From an uncultured Flavobacteriaceae bacterium (GTDB lineage Bacteria > Bacteroidota > Bacteroidia > Flavobacteriales > Flavobacteriaceae), in the NCBI GenBank assembly GCA_947497145.1, contig CANMFQ010000007.1, positions 1-64,000 of the forward strand: a stretch of DNA of 64,000 nucleotides, read 5' to 3'. Below are positions 52,102-62,109 of the stretch, one piece after another. Below the pieces are notes generated by a model, which made no database searches, was not told where the DNA came from, and was given only the letters and a program-made list of their open reading frames with translations. A program made the position numbers and the translations under genes. How positions within the stretch are numbered: position 1 is the stretch's first letter; every line of letters starts with the position of its first letter.

Positions 52102-52866
52102 TTACTTATTTTTTTTAACCACCTCATTAGCCAAATTCAAATAATTGGCAGCACCTTTACTACTTGCATCATATTTAATAATACTTTCTCCATAGCTAGG
52201 GGCTTCACTAAGGCGAACGTTACGTTGTATAATCGTATCAAAAACCATATCGGCAAAATGCTTACGCACTTCTTCTACAACTTGGTTTGATAAACGCAGT
52301 CTTGAATCATACATGGTAAGTAGCATACCTTCAATATCAAGTTCTGAGTTATGTATTTTTTGTACACTTTTAATAGTGTTTAAAAGCTTTCCTAAGCCTT
52401 CGAGTGCAAAGTATTCACATTGAATAGGAATAATTACAGCATCAGCCGCCGTTAAAGCATTGAGTGTAAGTAAACCAAGCGAAGGGGCACAATCAATAAG
52501 TACATAATCATACATATCTTTAAGCTCTTGTACAGCCTTCTTCATCATGTATTCGCGCTGATCTTTGTCAACCAATTCAATCTCAATAGCTACCAAATCA
52601 ATATGAGAGGGAATTAAATCAACATTTGGCGATGTTGTTTCAATAATGGTTTCTTTGGCGGTTTTTGTGTGTTCTAGCAATTGATAAGTACCTAGTTCTA
52701 CATCTTCAACCGCTATACCAAGACCAGAAGTGGCATTGGCCTGGGGGTCTGCATCAATTAATAACACTTTCTTCTCCAACACGCCTAAAGCAGCAGCAAG
52801 GTTAACCGTAGTAGTGGTTTTACCTACGCCTCCTTTTTGATTTGCAATTGCAATTATCTTGCCCAT
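52102..52866 (-). CDS. parA: ParA/Soj chromosome partitioning ATPase
   Basis: 254 aa. The deviant Walker A (KGGVGKTTTTVNLAAAL), LLIDADPQANATSG and the ParA motif YVLIDCAPSLGLLTLNAL are intact. It is the first gene of the parA-parB-DUF5683-dapB-lepB run. Its upstream spacer (52867-53176) shows no gene. Confidence 0.97.
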   Translation of the reverse strand: MGKIIAIANQKGGVGKTTTTVNLAAALGVLEKKVLLIDADPQANATSGLGIAVEDVELGTYQLLEHTKTAKETIIETTSPNVDLIPSHIDLVAIEIELVDKDQREYMMKKAVQELKDMYDYVLIDCAPSLGLLTLNALTAADAVIIPIQCEYFALEGLGKLLNTIKSVQKIHNSELDIEGMLLTMYDSRLRLSNQVVEEVRKHFADMVFDTIIQRNVRLSEAPSYGESIIKYDASSKGAANYLNLANEVVKKNK

Positions 52867-53176
52867 AAAGTTCTTTTACATTAGCTCGTAAAAATACAAT
52901 TATTTACGATGCTATTTTGCGATTTTTGTTAACACAAAGTGAATAATTGGTTTACCTAGCGTTAAATACCGTTAAATTTAATGATGTAAGGGTATTGTTG
53001 GTTTGTTTTGACCTAGTTAGCCAACATGCAGGTTGTTAGTGTTTTTTGTAATTGTCAGTAGGTTGTTTTTTCTGAATACCTACTAAATGTACCTTTTTAA
53101 CAACTTGTGGACAACAATGTACTGGGGCTCGGGTAAAGCTAAAAATGAAGCAGCGAAGTTTGAAAACTAAGCTAGG
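52867..53176. other. Promoter region upstream of parA
   Basis: About 310 bp with no gene. One DnaA-box-like string (TTGTGGACAA) lies near 53104-53113 and is isolated, so it does not support a replication origin. Confidence 0.35.
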
Positions 53177-53521
53177 TTATTTATTATTGTTTTTTTGAAG
53201 CAAGCTATCTTCATATTCAATGAGGTATATTTCCTCATTTTTTTTCTTCAAATAGTATTGTTCTCGTGCAAATTTTTCAAGTTCCTCAGGATCTGACAGT
53301 TTTTCAATTATCTTTTTGTCGTTTGCAATCTGTTCTTTGAGGTACTCTTTTTGTTTTTCAAGGCTTTCTATTTCATTTTTTAATTCCATGTGAATGCGCA
53401 ATGAATTGGTGTCAAAAAAAATCATCCAAACAATAAAAGCGGTAAGGGTAATAACATAAATACTACTAAAAATAGAAAGTACCTTAAACCACTTACTTTT
53501 TTTAAATTTCTGCCAACCCAT
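53177..53521 (-). CDS. FtsB/DivIC-like septum formation initiator
   Basis: 114 aa. A short basic N-terminus, one membrane helix (VLSIFSSIYVITLTAFIVWM) and a coiled coil (KNEIESLEKQKEYLKEQIAN) with the conserved EELEKFAREQYYLKKKNEEI form the DivIC pattern. It recruits late cell-division proteins. The start follows the udk stop by 2 bp. Confidence 0.9.
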   Translation of the reverse strand: MGWQKFKKSKWFKVLSIFSSIYVITLTAFIVWMIFFDTNSLRIHMELKNEIESLEKQKEYLKEQIANDKKIIEKLSDPEELEKFAREQYYLKKKNEEIYLIEYEDSLLQKNNNK

Positions 53522-53523
53522 AC

Positions 53524-54132
53524 TTAAATTAGTTTTTCGTTGACAACACTACGAACAACATCAACGGCAACCGTATTATATTTATTATTGGGTATGATGA
53601 TATCAGCAAATTCCTTTGAGGGTTCAATAAACTGATCGTGCATTGGTTTCAAAATGCTTTGATATTTACTTATGGTTTCGTCTAAATCCCACCCTCGTTC
53701 ATTAACATCTCTTTTTAGTCTTCGTATGAGTCGCTCGTCAGAATCTGCATGAACAAATATTTTGATATCACACATATCGCGAATCTCTTTGTTTGTTAAA
53801 ATAAGAATACCTTCAACGATGATTACTTTGGTAGGATGGGTAGGAATAGTTTCATTGGTACGGTTGCACTCTAAGAAAGAGTATACAGGTTGTTGTATCG
53901 ATTTACCTGCTTTTAATTCTTTTAAATGTGTTTCAAGTAACTCAAAATCAATAGAGTTAGGATGATCAAAGTTGGTTTCTCTTCGTTCAGGAAGCGTTAG
54001 GTGCGAAAGGTCATTGTAATACGAATCTTGCGTGATAACACCTACTTCTTCATCGGGCAATTCATTGATAATTTGATTGACCACCGTTGTTTTACCACAG
54101 CCAGTACCTCCAGCAATACCTATAATTAACAT
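53524..54132 (-). CDS. udk: Uridine kinase
   Basis: 202 aa. Walker A GIAGGTGCGKTTV, QDSYYNDLSHL, FDHPNSIDFELLETHL and VEGILILTNKE are present. It phosphorylates uridine and cytidine for pyrimidine salvage. It overlaps no gene but is 2 bp before the DivIC-like gene, so they are cotranscribed. Confidence 0.95.
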   Translation of the reverse strand: MLIIGIAGGTGCGKTTVVNQIINELPDEEVGVITQDSYYNDLSHLTLPERRETNFDHPNSIDFELLETHLKELKAGKSIQQPVYSFLECNRTNETIPTHPTKVIIVEGILILTNKEIRDMCDIKIFVHADSDERLIRRLKRDVNERGWDLDETISKYQSILKPMHDQFIEPSKEFADIIIPNNKYNTVAVDVVRSVVNEKLI

Positions 54133-54222
54133 TCTTTCTCTTATTTGATTACAAAAATAGCAAACTTTTGGGAGGGTATGCCAGTATGGTGCACCACAAA
54201 TTTTTTGAAATATACAATTCTG

Positions 54223-55035
54223 TTAATCGCTTGGGGTGTCTGTAGTTTTAAATGTGATACTTTTAGTTTTTAAGTAGTCCCATACTTTTTCCATATCGTC
54301 TTGTTGTGCTACTTCAATAAAATCATCTTGCGATAGGCAATAGGTAAGAAACCCATCAATATTACTCTCGGGGATATTGAAATCGGCTGCGATTGTTTTT
54401 TTTGAAAATTTAGCTATGATCTCTTTTTCAAATGCCATGTTTTTATCACGGGTAACCATTTCTTCGATGGTCTTGGTTCGTCCTGAGACTTTGTTCAATA
54501 TTTTGTGTAAGTTTATGCTCATGGCAATAACATAATAATAAATATATTTTCCACTATTGGCCTTAAAAAGTAGGCGTTCACTTTGGCTTATTTTTCTAAT
54601 ATTAGCGTTGGGCAAACCTATTGATGATGCCGTAACGGTGGGGACAATAGGTAATTTTTCTATGTCTGTAGCCAATTTGCCTGTTAGGTTGTAGGGCATT
54701 ACAGTAGCTTCGTTTAATTGTATTACCTTCTCTATCAAATTTACAACAAGCCAGTTTTTATGAAAAATAGTATCGGTAATACTGATTTTTTTAGTGTGGT
54801 ATTGAACCGCCATAAATTGAAGCGAATCTTTTAATTGCACCTCAATAGCAAAGTGGCCTAAAGCATCAGTTATTGTTGATTTTTTGGTATTTAAATTTAT
54901 AATTAAAATGTCAGCAACATCATTTTTAGCATTTTTAACCTTCCCATTTAATACCCTCGTGTTTTGTTGACCAAAGCCTGTAAAAGCAGATAATGCAACT
55001 AGTAGTAATAGTGAAAGTTTTAAGTATTGTTGCAA
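54223..55035 (-). CDS. Exported protein with carboxypeptidase-regulatory-like (CarbopepD_reg) domain
   Basis: 270 aa. The signal peptide ends at FTGFGQQ. Residues about 25-110 form a beta-sandwich (VLNGKVKNAKNDVADILIIN, DALGHFAIEV) as seen at the N-terminus of TonB-dependent receptors. The remainder is an alpha-rich part (KFSKKTIAADFNIPESNIDG) of unknown type. Periplasmic or surface protein. Confidence 0.75.
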   Translation of the reverse strand: MQQYLKLSLLLLVALSAFTGFGQQNTRVLNGKVKNAKNDVADILIINLNTKKSTITDALGHFAIEVQLKDSLQFMAVQYHTKKISITDTIFHKNWLVVNLIEKVIQLNEATVMPYNLTGKLATDIEKLPIVPTVTASSIGLPNANIRKISQSERLLFKANSGKYIYYYVIAMSINLHKILNKVSGRTKTIEEMVTRDKNMAFEKEIIAKFSKKTIAADFNIPESNIDGFLTYCLSQDDFIEVAQQDDMEKVWDYLKTKSITFKTTDTPSD

Positions 55036-55335
55036 AATTTACATTTTAGAATGACCATAAAATAAGTGATAAAAATCAACTACGGCTTTAGCGATAACGA
55101 AATTTTTAACCTAGGGAAACTAAACCAAAAAGCGCTTTGTTTTTGGGTTGATATATAGCTGTTAATTTTTTTTGTATGCTGCATACGACTATGCTAAAGG
55201 TATGAAAAAAAGCAGTATACCGGTTGTGACGCATGGCGAATAAAGTTAGCAATGAAGGTTTAGCATCAGGTATGTAGCTGTTTAAGCGCATAGTGCCGTC
55301 ATGTAACCTTGTGCGACCATAGGAAGGTTTCGTTA
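55036..55335. other. Non-coding stretch
   Basis: Intergenic DNA with only short basic frames of unlikely composition. No feature is supported. Confidence 0.35.
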
Positions 55336-55875
55336 CTACAGGTTATTTTCAATTTCATACAGTACACATTTTTTCAATTCTTTATATTCAGTAAGTAAGG
55401 GATGATTGAAGGTTTTCGTTTTCTTCATTCCAATTTTTTTCATCACATTCTCTGATTTATAATTGGTTTCAGGACAGATTGCTTTGATGTTTTTTAGTCC
55501 GATTTTGTTAAAGGCAAATTCAAGGCATTTTTTTGCACCTTCTGTAGCAAAACCTTTTCCCCATTCTACCTGAGCTATTCTCCAACCAATATCTACGCAA
55601 GGAGTGAAATCAGCTTCAAAAGTCTGTTCGGAAATTCCAATAAAACCTATGAATTCAGTATTTTCAAGTTTATCAACGGCAAAATAGCAAAATCCATTTT
55701 CTGAAAATTGAGTCTTCATTCTGTCAATGAATTCGTTGGTTTGTTTTTGTGTTTGTAGCGTAGGGAAATGTTGCATCACTTTTGGGTTTGAGTTAATCAC
55801 GCCCATTTTAGTTTTATCTTTCTCTGCCCAATTTCGAAATCCTAATCTTTCTGATTTGAATATATATTTCTTCAT
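55336..55875 (-). CDS. GNAT-family N-acetyltransferase (RimJ/RimL type)
   Basis: 179 aa, one GNAT domain. The start FKSERLGFRNWAEKDKTKM, FIGFIGISEQTF, the acetyl-CoA loop VEWGKGFATEGAKKCLEFAF and NYKSENVMKKIGMKKTKTFN are typical. It could acetylate a protein N-terminus or a small amine; not resolved. Monocistronic. Confidence 0.9.
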   Translation of the reverse strand: MKKYIFKSERLGFRNWAEKDKTKMGVINSNPKVMQHFPTLQTQKQTNEFIDRMKTQFSENGFCYFAVDKLENTEFIGFIGISEQTFEADFTPCVDIGWRIAQVEWGKGFATEGAKKCLEFAFNKIGLKNIKAICPETNYKSENVMKKIGMKKTKTFNHPLLTEYKELKKCVLYEIENNL

Positions 55876-56221
55876 GCTGTTTTAAAAATATGTGATAACA
55901 TGTACACATAAGCACCTTGAATGGTATCTTTTTTTGTACTAACAAGTTAATCGATTTTCATCACTTTTAAAAGTATGGTGTTGCTGTTTTCATGAGCGTG
56001 CAAACCAACGGTTGAGTAAAATGAGTAGTATAATGGCAGGCCATCACTTACTTTGCTGTGTGTTATTAATGATGTAAAACCCTGCTTTTAGCAACTTGAT
56101 TGTTGTTGGGCGGTCATTGTTCAAATACCAATAAGAAAATTATAGCTAATTGCTAAATTATTTTCAAATCAGATAGCGATAGGCAAGGGGTTAAATCGGT
56201 AACAGTACGTATGGCTTTTAG
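55876..56221. other. Non-coding stretch
   Basis: AT-rich intergenic DNA; nothing recognised. Confidence 0.3.
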
Positions 56222-57610
56222 TTATTTTTTACTACTTAAAAATTCAATAGCTTTATCTAAAACAGGGTCTTTATTTTCGATATAATCAGACAAGCTTTTA
56301 CTTATTTTAATATCAGGTTTAATACCAACACCAACAAACTCTTCTCCATTCGGATAAGTGTCTTTTTTAGTGCAAATTCTTGCCTGCCCACCGTTTGGTA
56401 AATCAAATAGCATTGGTTGTCCTGTGCTACCAAAAGTAGGTTCGCCAATTTTTGTCATATGTTTTTGGTTGTCGGCATAGATTAAAAAATCTTCAGCCGA
56501 TGAAGCTGTATCATGGCCAATTAAAATTACAGTAGGTACAATAATTCTTTTGCCTTTGAGTGTTTTTCGCTCAGCAACACTTATCGTATCAGGAGCATAT
56601 GGAAAATCGTGATAAAATTCATCTCGGTATGATAAATATGCCTGTTTTGACCAAGTATTGTTTATGGTATCTTTTGCTTCTGTCCACTTACCCCAAGCTT
56701 TAAAACTTGGAATATGTAATCTGCTCTGCGTTTTTGAGCCGTACAAAATGGTATCATTTGTGAGGTATTTAAAAATATCAAAACCTATTTGAGTACTTCC
56801 GCCGCCATTATTTCTCAAATCTATAATAAGGGCTTTTGCTTTTTTTAGTTCGGGAAGTTTTTGATAAAATAGGCTATCTATTTTTTTGTCAACAAAAGAG
56901 TTTAATGCAACGTAAGCAATTTTATCATCATACCATTTTAAATCTAACAATTGTCTTTTTTTAAATTTAGGAAATACCGCTTCTTCCGTTGTTTTTGAAT
57001 GTGTCAATGTCAAATTTTTAATTTTCCCATTGGGTAGTTTCAATTCTAAATCGTATTGTGTGCCAGCGTATCCTTCTAAAAGCTTCCAAATAGCCCAGTC
57101 TTCAAGTATATAATCAGTTGAAGAAGCAATGTATGGTAATACATTTTTTTTGAGGTAGTCGCGAGTCGGAATGCCATTTACTTTACTAATTTCAGTTCCA
57201 ATTGGGATTTCTTTTTTCTTGCTTTCATTTACTCTTGTAATTATCGCTTTGCCTTCAATATTGGAAAGAAAAATTCTATATGCACCAAAGTGCGTGTTGT
57301 AAATACTGTCATGAATATTTTTTGGAAAGTAAATGTTAGTATGACCGTCTTTTAGAAAGGCACAAAATTTTTGCAATAAACGGTAATATTCATAATCATT
57401 TTTGGTTTCTTGAACTTTAGTAATGTATTCCTTGTACAGAGAATCCCACTCCGTTTTATCTACCTTGTTTAAGTAAATAAAGTTATAATTGGTTTCTTGC
57501 CAAAATTTAGATAATCCATACACTTTTTCGGTATTGGATAATTGATTGGGAATTTGAGCATTAACTAAACTAGCCAAACAGCTTACGAGGATGAAGATTT
57601 TTTTGGTCAT
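56222..57610 (-). CDS. Exported S41-family (C-terminal-processing-like) peptidase
   Basis: 462 aa. A signal peptide (KIFILVSCLASLVNAQ) precedes a helical domain (about 25-110), a PDZ-like segment (IEGKAIITRVNESKKKEIPI), and the S41 core (KALIIDLRNNGGGSTQIG, LIGHDTASSAEDFLIYADN with the serine of TASSAE). A PNGGQARICTKKDTYPNGEE strand follows. Periplasmic peptidase; substrate unknown. Confidence 0.88.
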   Translation of the reverse strand: MTKKIFILVSCLASLVNAQIPNQLSNTEKVYGLSKFWQETNYNFIYLNKVDKTEWDSLYKEYITKVQETKNDYEYYRLLQKFCAFLKDGHTNIYFPKNIHDSIYNTHFGAYRIFLSNIEGKAIITRVNESKKKEIPIGTEISKVNGIPTRDYLKKNVLPYIASSTDYILEDWAIWKLLEGYAGTQYDLELKLPNGKIKNLTLTHSKTTEEAVFPKFKKRQLLDLKWYDDKIAYVALNSFVDKKIDSLFYQKLPELKKAKALIIDLRNNGGGSTQIGFDIFKYLTNDTILYGSKTQSRLHIPSFKAWGKWTEAKDTINNTWSKQAYLSYRDEFYHDFPYAPDTISVAERKTLKGKRIIVPTVILIGHDTASSAEDFLIYADNQKHMTKIGEPTFGSTGQPMLFDLPNGGQARICTKKDTYPNGEEFVGVGIKPDIKISKSLSDYIENKDPVLDKAIEFLSSKK

Positions 57611-57931
57611 TGAAAATTGGTTTTATACTATAGACTCTTTGATTTCAAATTTGTTACACCGATTTTTTTAAATTGTAAAAAATAATCGAATGTACTGATC
57701 AAACATCTGTTTTTTTTTGGTTATTAGGTTGCTTTTACACTGTTTTTTTAAAGTATTATTTGTGGTATGTATAAGAGTTTTAATGGTTTTACATGAAAGT
57801 GCTTGAGTTTACCTTTAGGCTATCGGTGTAGTTAAAAATCTACTCAGTTTTAAATTGGTGTAAAATATAAGTTTTACAACTATTTGTATGGTAGATATCG
57901 TTTTGAAGCTTCTTTATTTTTCTCTACTAAA
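57611..57931. other. Non-coding stretch
   Basis: AT-rich DNA between the S41 and M20 genes; nothing recognised. Confidence 0.3.
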
Positions 57932-59445
57932 TTATAGTTTCTCAGCCAATATGGCAATCATTGTTTTAATACCTTCCCTATAGTTGCCTAATCTGATATT
58001 TTCGTTTGGACTATGTTGGTTATTATCACTATTTACTGTAGGAACAATGACTGCGGGAGTCTTAAGCTCAATTACAAATGGTGAAATTGGTATCGATCCG
58101 CCAGCTATTCGTATCATTATGGGATCAGTACCAAAGGCATTTTTCATGGCGTTTTGCAACCAAATGCCTACTTCAGAGTTAAAATCTGTTCTAAAAGATT
58201 GATATGAAATTTCAGATGTAAACGAAGCTATTTTTTCATTTTTTAAGCGTTCTTCTTTGGTAGGTGTTTTATGGGTGATAAAATAACCTTCATTTTCGAT
58301 ATGTTTTTTAACGAGGTTTATTAATCTTTTAGGATCAGACTCTAAAACCAATCGGATATCAATTTCTGCTCTTGCCCAGGCTGGTACAATAGTTCTAGTT
58401 TGCTCATCAATCCAACCAGATTGCATTCCGATAATGTTTAAGGAAGGATATTGCATGGCTTCTTGATAATTATTGCCCACTTTATCAATACTACCAATTT
58501 GTAGTTTATCTTTAAATTCTGATTCATCGTCAGGAACAGATTGCAATATTTTTTTTGTTTCAGCATCTAATGAAATACCCTGATAGTAACCAGGTATTAT
58601 AACCTTTCCGTTGTCATCTTTCATAGATGCCAAAAGTTTAGATAATCTCAATGCGGGGTTTGGTGCGTAGTTTCCAAAATGACCACTATGCTGAGGAACT
58701 ATTGGTCCATAAGTGGTTAAGGTAATTGTAGCAATTCCGCGTGCTCCAAAAGTTAAGGTAGGTTTATTGGTGATATGACGCGGACCATCAAATATAATCA
58801 GCATATCTGATTTTAGTAATTCAGTATTTTTAGCAACCGCTTTTGGCAATCGCGGAGAGCCCAATTCTTCTTCAAAATCCATTATGACTTTAATAGTGTA
58901 ATTTGGATTAATTTTTTCTTCGGCAATAGCATCTAAAGCTGCAAGAAACATAGCTATTGGCCCCTTAGCGTCTGATGCTGATCTTGCAAAAACCCTCCAG
59001 TCATCATTGTAATTCTCTATTAAGTTCCAGGGTATTTGCTCCCAATCGTTATTGATTGTTGGTTTTTTTAACACCGGTTTGTACGGATTTTTTTGATGCC
59101 ATCGTGTAGTATCAACAGGTTGACCATCTACTTGAAGATATATGAGTACTGTCTTTTTTGCATTTTTTGCTTTTCGCTCGGAAATAATAGAGGTACTGTT
59201 TCCGTTTCAAGTCTTAATGTAGTAAAGTTTCTTTTTTGGAATTCGTTTTCACACCATAGTATGTTTTTTTCAATATTTTCAGGATAAAAAGCATCATTAG
59301 GTATACTCAGCAAATCCTTGAGTATTGGAAAGGATTTAATAGTATGTTTTTTAGATAATTCAGTAAGACGCTTTTGATTTATCTGCTGAGCACTAATGTT
59401 AATTGAAAAAAAAAGGATGCATGCTAAAAATATTACGCTTTTCAT
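57932..59445 (-). pseudogene. Exported M20/M25/M40-family metallopeptidase, broken by a frameshift
   Basis: Two frames make one protein of about 504 aa. The 5' part (59445 to about 59165) has a signal peptide (MKSVIFLACILFFSINISAQ) and the helical start of the family. The 3' part continues in another frame with VLIYLQVDGQPVDTTRWHQK, FARSASDAKGPIA, FEEELGSPRLP, HSGHFGNYAPNPALRL and IRIAGGSIPISPF, an intact M20 body. The shift falls in a six-T run (59163-59168); seven bases there would restore the frame. It is either a recent inactivation, a sequencing error, or slippage. The conventional first His ligand is replaced here by Gln in YLQVDG. Confidence 0.85.
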
Positions 59446-59641
59446 AAATTTGGTGGCTTTTTAATCTCGAATTTTATTTAGGACTCCGTGATGAGACTTA
59501 AAAGTACACTAAAATATTGCGTTTTTAAAATTTTGGCATAGTGTTACTGTGCTCAAAAAAATGCAGTATACTATTTAATTAGATTACCATTTCTTGATTC
59601 TTTGAGTTAATCGAATCACGGATTGGAATACAAATATTTCC

Positions 59642-60253
59642 TCATTTTTTAGATTTAATATCTATTCCAAACATAATGTAACCCAACGAGAAATAATTGT
59701 TCCCAAATTGGATACTAATAGGTCGAATCTCATAGGCTAATCTTTTGTTAGTTCGATCAAATCTAATTCCAAGAGAAACATTTCCACCAAAATAGAGGGC
59801 GCTAAAATACTCAGAATAGTTATTGTTTGCTTCAGGCCACCCGTCTGTTCCTAAGAGGCCCCTTGAGTGATTCATGAATCCACCGCCTGTTGTAACTATT
59901 GAAAATGCTTTGTATTTGATAATATCATAATGAAGGTTGAAGCCAAGCGATGTAATTCGATAGAATTGGTCTCTTGTGTCTGTAATTCCTAATGGTAAAA
60001 AACCTCCGATTATCAAATTAGGATTTAATCTAAGTTTATTTTTCTTTCCAAAACTTTTTTGCCAACCGATTGAATAGATGATACCAAAACCTGATTCTCT
60101 TTTACCTTCATTGTATCCAATACCGATACCAGTTCTAATTGAACTTCGTTTAAATTCTACTTCTTGCGCATTCGATTGATAACACATAATTAGTACAGTA
60201 AACAAACTCAGGTAGCACTGTTTTAATTTGTTGGTTATAGCTACGTTATTCAT
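59642..60253 (-). CDS. Putative outer-membrane beta-barrel protein
   Basis: 203 aa from the ATG at 60253; an upstream ATG adds 17 polar residues. A signal peptide (LSLFTVLIMCYQSNAQE) precedes strands alternating polar and hydrophobic residues with many Gly and aromatic residues (IRTGIGIGYNEGKRESGFGI, YSIGWQKSFG, YEIRPISIQFGNNYFSLGYI). The end MFGIDIKSKK lacks the common terminal Phe. Probably a small barrel of unknown function. Confidence 0.7.
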   Translation of the reverse strand: MNNVAITNKLKQCYLSLFTVLIMCYQSNAQEVEFKRSSIRTGIGIGYNEGKRESGFGIIYSIGWQKSFGKKNKLRLNPNLIIGGFLPLGITDTRDQFYRITSLGFNLHYDIIKYKAFSIVTTGGGFMNHSRGLLGTDGWPEANNNYSEYFSALYFGGNVSLGIRFDRTNKRLAYEIRPISIQFGNNYFSLGYIMFGIDIKSKK

Positions 60254-60304
60254 TTCATTCTTTTTGATTTGCGATTGTGCTAAAGTATTTTTAAACCTAC
60301 TCAT

Positions 60305-60738
60305 CCAATGGCAATATAAAATACTATTGAGGTATCAATATCAGTGCTTAAGGCTTACTAAACTAAGCGATTTTTTGTGTTTTTAAAAGTATTTATTGGT
60401 GTTTTGTAGAAATTAATGAGCACTTAAACCAAGGGATGTTTTGTAGAAAGTATAAAACGAGAGATTCTCACCTGCGGTTCTATCGTCTCGCAGAGGACTT
60501 TTATTTGTGCTTGCCTCGTTAACCAGCGTTGTTTTTTAGATGCTGAAAACAATAAGTTTATATCAGCATAGCCTGCTAGTTGTGTACATGTGATTCTACT
60601 AGATATATGGTTTGGATAAATTTTGAAACTATACCTTACTATAAATTTATAAAATGGAAGCCGTATACAGTTCACTGATCTGCACGTATCTATTTTTTTC
60701 TAGTGATTCTTATTTATTCCCATAATACTGGGGTTTAA
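60305..60738. other. Intergenic region with GC-richer patch
   Basis: A basic 83-codon frame at 60424-60675 (minus) is open, but I do not trust it as a gene. The patch around 60465-60535 is richer in GC than its surroundings and could be a decayed element or RNA. No defined feature. Confidence 0.3.
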
Positions 60739-61899
60739 TTAAGATCGATAATGAACAGCAATTTGTGCCAATTGCCCTACAATTTTTACTGAATCGCTCA
60801 TTGATAGTTTAGAGCCATCGGCGTGAATCCATCTTTTTAGGGGTTTTTCACAAATCATTTTAACAGCTTCTTTTCTGCCATAAAACCTGCGCATTCGCAT
60901 GAAAATTTCCACATCAAATAACCATTTGGTAATAAATTTGTTTTTAAACATTTCGGCTGCAATTTCTCTATCCATCACCTTAGCACCACATTGCGTGTCA
61001 TTAAAAGGCATTTTTAGGATATTACGTATGATGAGGTTTATGGTTTTACTTATAATTTTACGGGCTGATTCTTTGGTGATATCAGCACCCATTCGATTCA
61101 TTCGCGATCCACTTACAATTTTAAAATCGGAGTTTTCTATGGTACTTACAAGGTCATTAAAGTCTCTAAAATCAGTTGATAAGTCGGCATCAAGGTAACC
61201 TATATAGTCTAGTTGGTGGTCTTTTAAAAGATGTTGTATTCCTTGGCGAACAGCTTCGGCTTTTCCACCATTTTTTTTACAATTGTACACACTGATATTC
61301 GATTCGTTGCCTTGTTGAAGTTCATAAAGTACCTGAAGAGTACTATCTGTACTTCCATCATTTACAAAACAAAGGTGATATCCTAAATTTTTATGCGCAA
61401 AATCTCTAAATGTATCGCTTAGTAATCGTGTTTCTTCATTATAGCAGGGTATGACTACACCTACACAGTTTTTTTGTAGCATTCTAGCACCAGCAGTTCT
61501 TACGGTTTCTTTTTCCATTTCAGGACTGCCAATAATTCGTTTTATGCGAACCGTCATTTCTTCTAAACTGACAGGTTTTTTCATGTAATCATTTACGCCA
61601 AGGTTGAAGTTTTCTAAAATCACCGATTCATTCGTATTACCTGACATAACCAAAATTGGCGTGTCTTTTTTAAGTAATACACGTATATATTTCACCATTT
61701 CGGTACCTGTAGTCTCTATTACACCTGATATTTCGGGCATATTCATATCTAAAAGTACCAGGTCAGGATTGAAAGAGTTAAACACTTTAATTCCTTCTTC
61801 GGTGTTCCTAGCAGTTTTTACTTCATACCCAAGTTGAGATAACCATTTCTGTACAGATAGGAGGATAAGCTGTTGATCATCAATTGCTAATATTTTCAT
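60739..61899 (-). CDS. CheY-like receiver fused to a DPM1-like family 2 glycosyltransferase
   Basis: 386 aa. Residues 1-125 are a complete receiver: acidic pair Asp7/Asp8 (AIDDQQ), phosphoacceptor Asp51 (LVLLDMNMPE), Ser86 (LVMSGNTN) and Lys108 (MKKPVS). After a short linker, residues 146-375 are a GT2 domain: VVIPCYNEETRLL, NDGSTDSTLQV, KKNGGKAEAVRQG, YLDADLSTDF (DAD at 237-239) and NDTQCGAKVM. This is the order of dolichyl/polyprenyl-phosphate mannose or glucose synthases. No C-terminal membrane helix is present. No kinase lies next to it. It is divergent from the membrane gene at 62110, 210 bp away. Confidence 0.9.
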   Translation of the reverse strand: MKILAIDDQQLILLSVQKWLSQLGYEVKTARNTEEGIKVFNSFNPDLVLLDMNMPEISGVIETTGTEMVKYIRVLLKKDTPILVMSGNTNESVILENFNLGVNDYMKKPVSLEEMTVRIKRIIGSPEMEKETVRTAGARMLQKNCVGVVIPCYNEETRLLSDTFRDFAHKNLGYHLCFVNDGSTDSTLQVLYELQQGNESNISVYNCKKNGGKAEAVRQGIQHLLKDHQLDYIGYLDADLSTDFRDFNDLVSTIENSDFKIVSGSRMNRMGADITKESARKIISKTINLIIRNILKMPFNDTQCGAKVMDREIAAEMFKNKFITKWLFDVEIFMRMRRFYGRKEAVKMICEKPLKRWIHADGSKLSMSDSVKIVGQLAQIAVHYRS

Positions 61900-62109
61900 A
61901 GGTTAAGTATTAGTTTTTATGCTGTTGTAATCAGTTGGTTTTTCTGAGGCAATATGTAAATATAGTATTTAACTTACAAATAATGTACGAATAAGGCTCA
62001 ATTACCGTTTTCTGTAGATGAATGGTCATATAGTGATGTTTATTTGATATGTATAAGTTTTTTAAATAAGTCAAAATAATATTGTTATATTTTCCTACAT
62101 TTATTGTTG
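61900..62109. promoter_or_regulatory. Shared intergenic region of the divergent glycosyltransferase pair
   Basis: About 210 bp between two divergent genes, AT-rich, with no gene of its own. It should contain both promoters; I could not assign a clean TTG/TAnnTTTG pair by eye. Confidence 0.4.

Noticed and set aside
53100-53117. DnaA-box-like string near parA suggesting a replication origin
   Set aside because: A single imperfect box with no cluster, no dnaA and no clear parS is insufficient.
55106-55291. 61-codon minus-strand frame
   Set aside because: Composition unlike flavobacterial proteins and no domain; treated as chance.
60424-60675. 83-codon minus-strand frame
   Set aside because: Highly basic, no recognisable domain, starts without a plausible upstream signal; probably a chance frame in a GC-richer patch.
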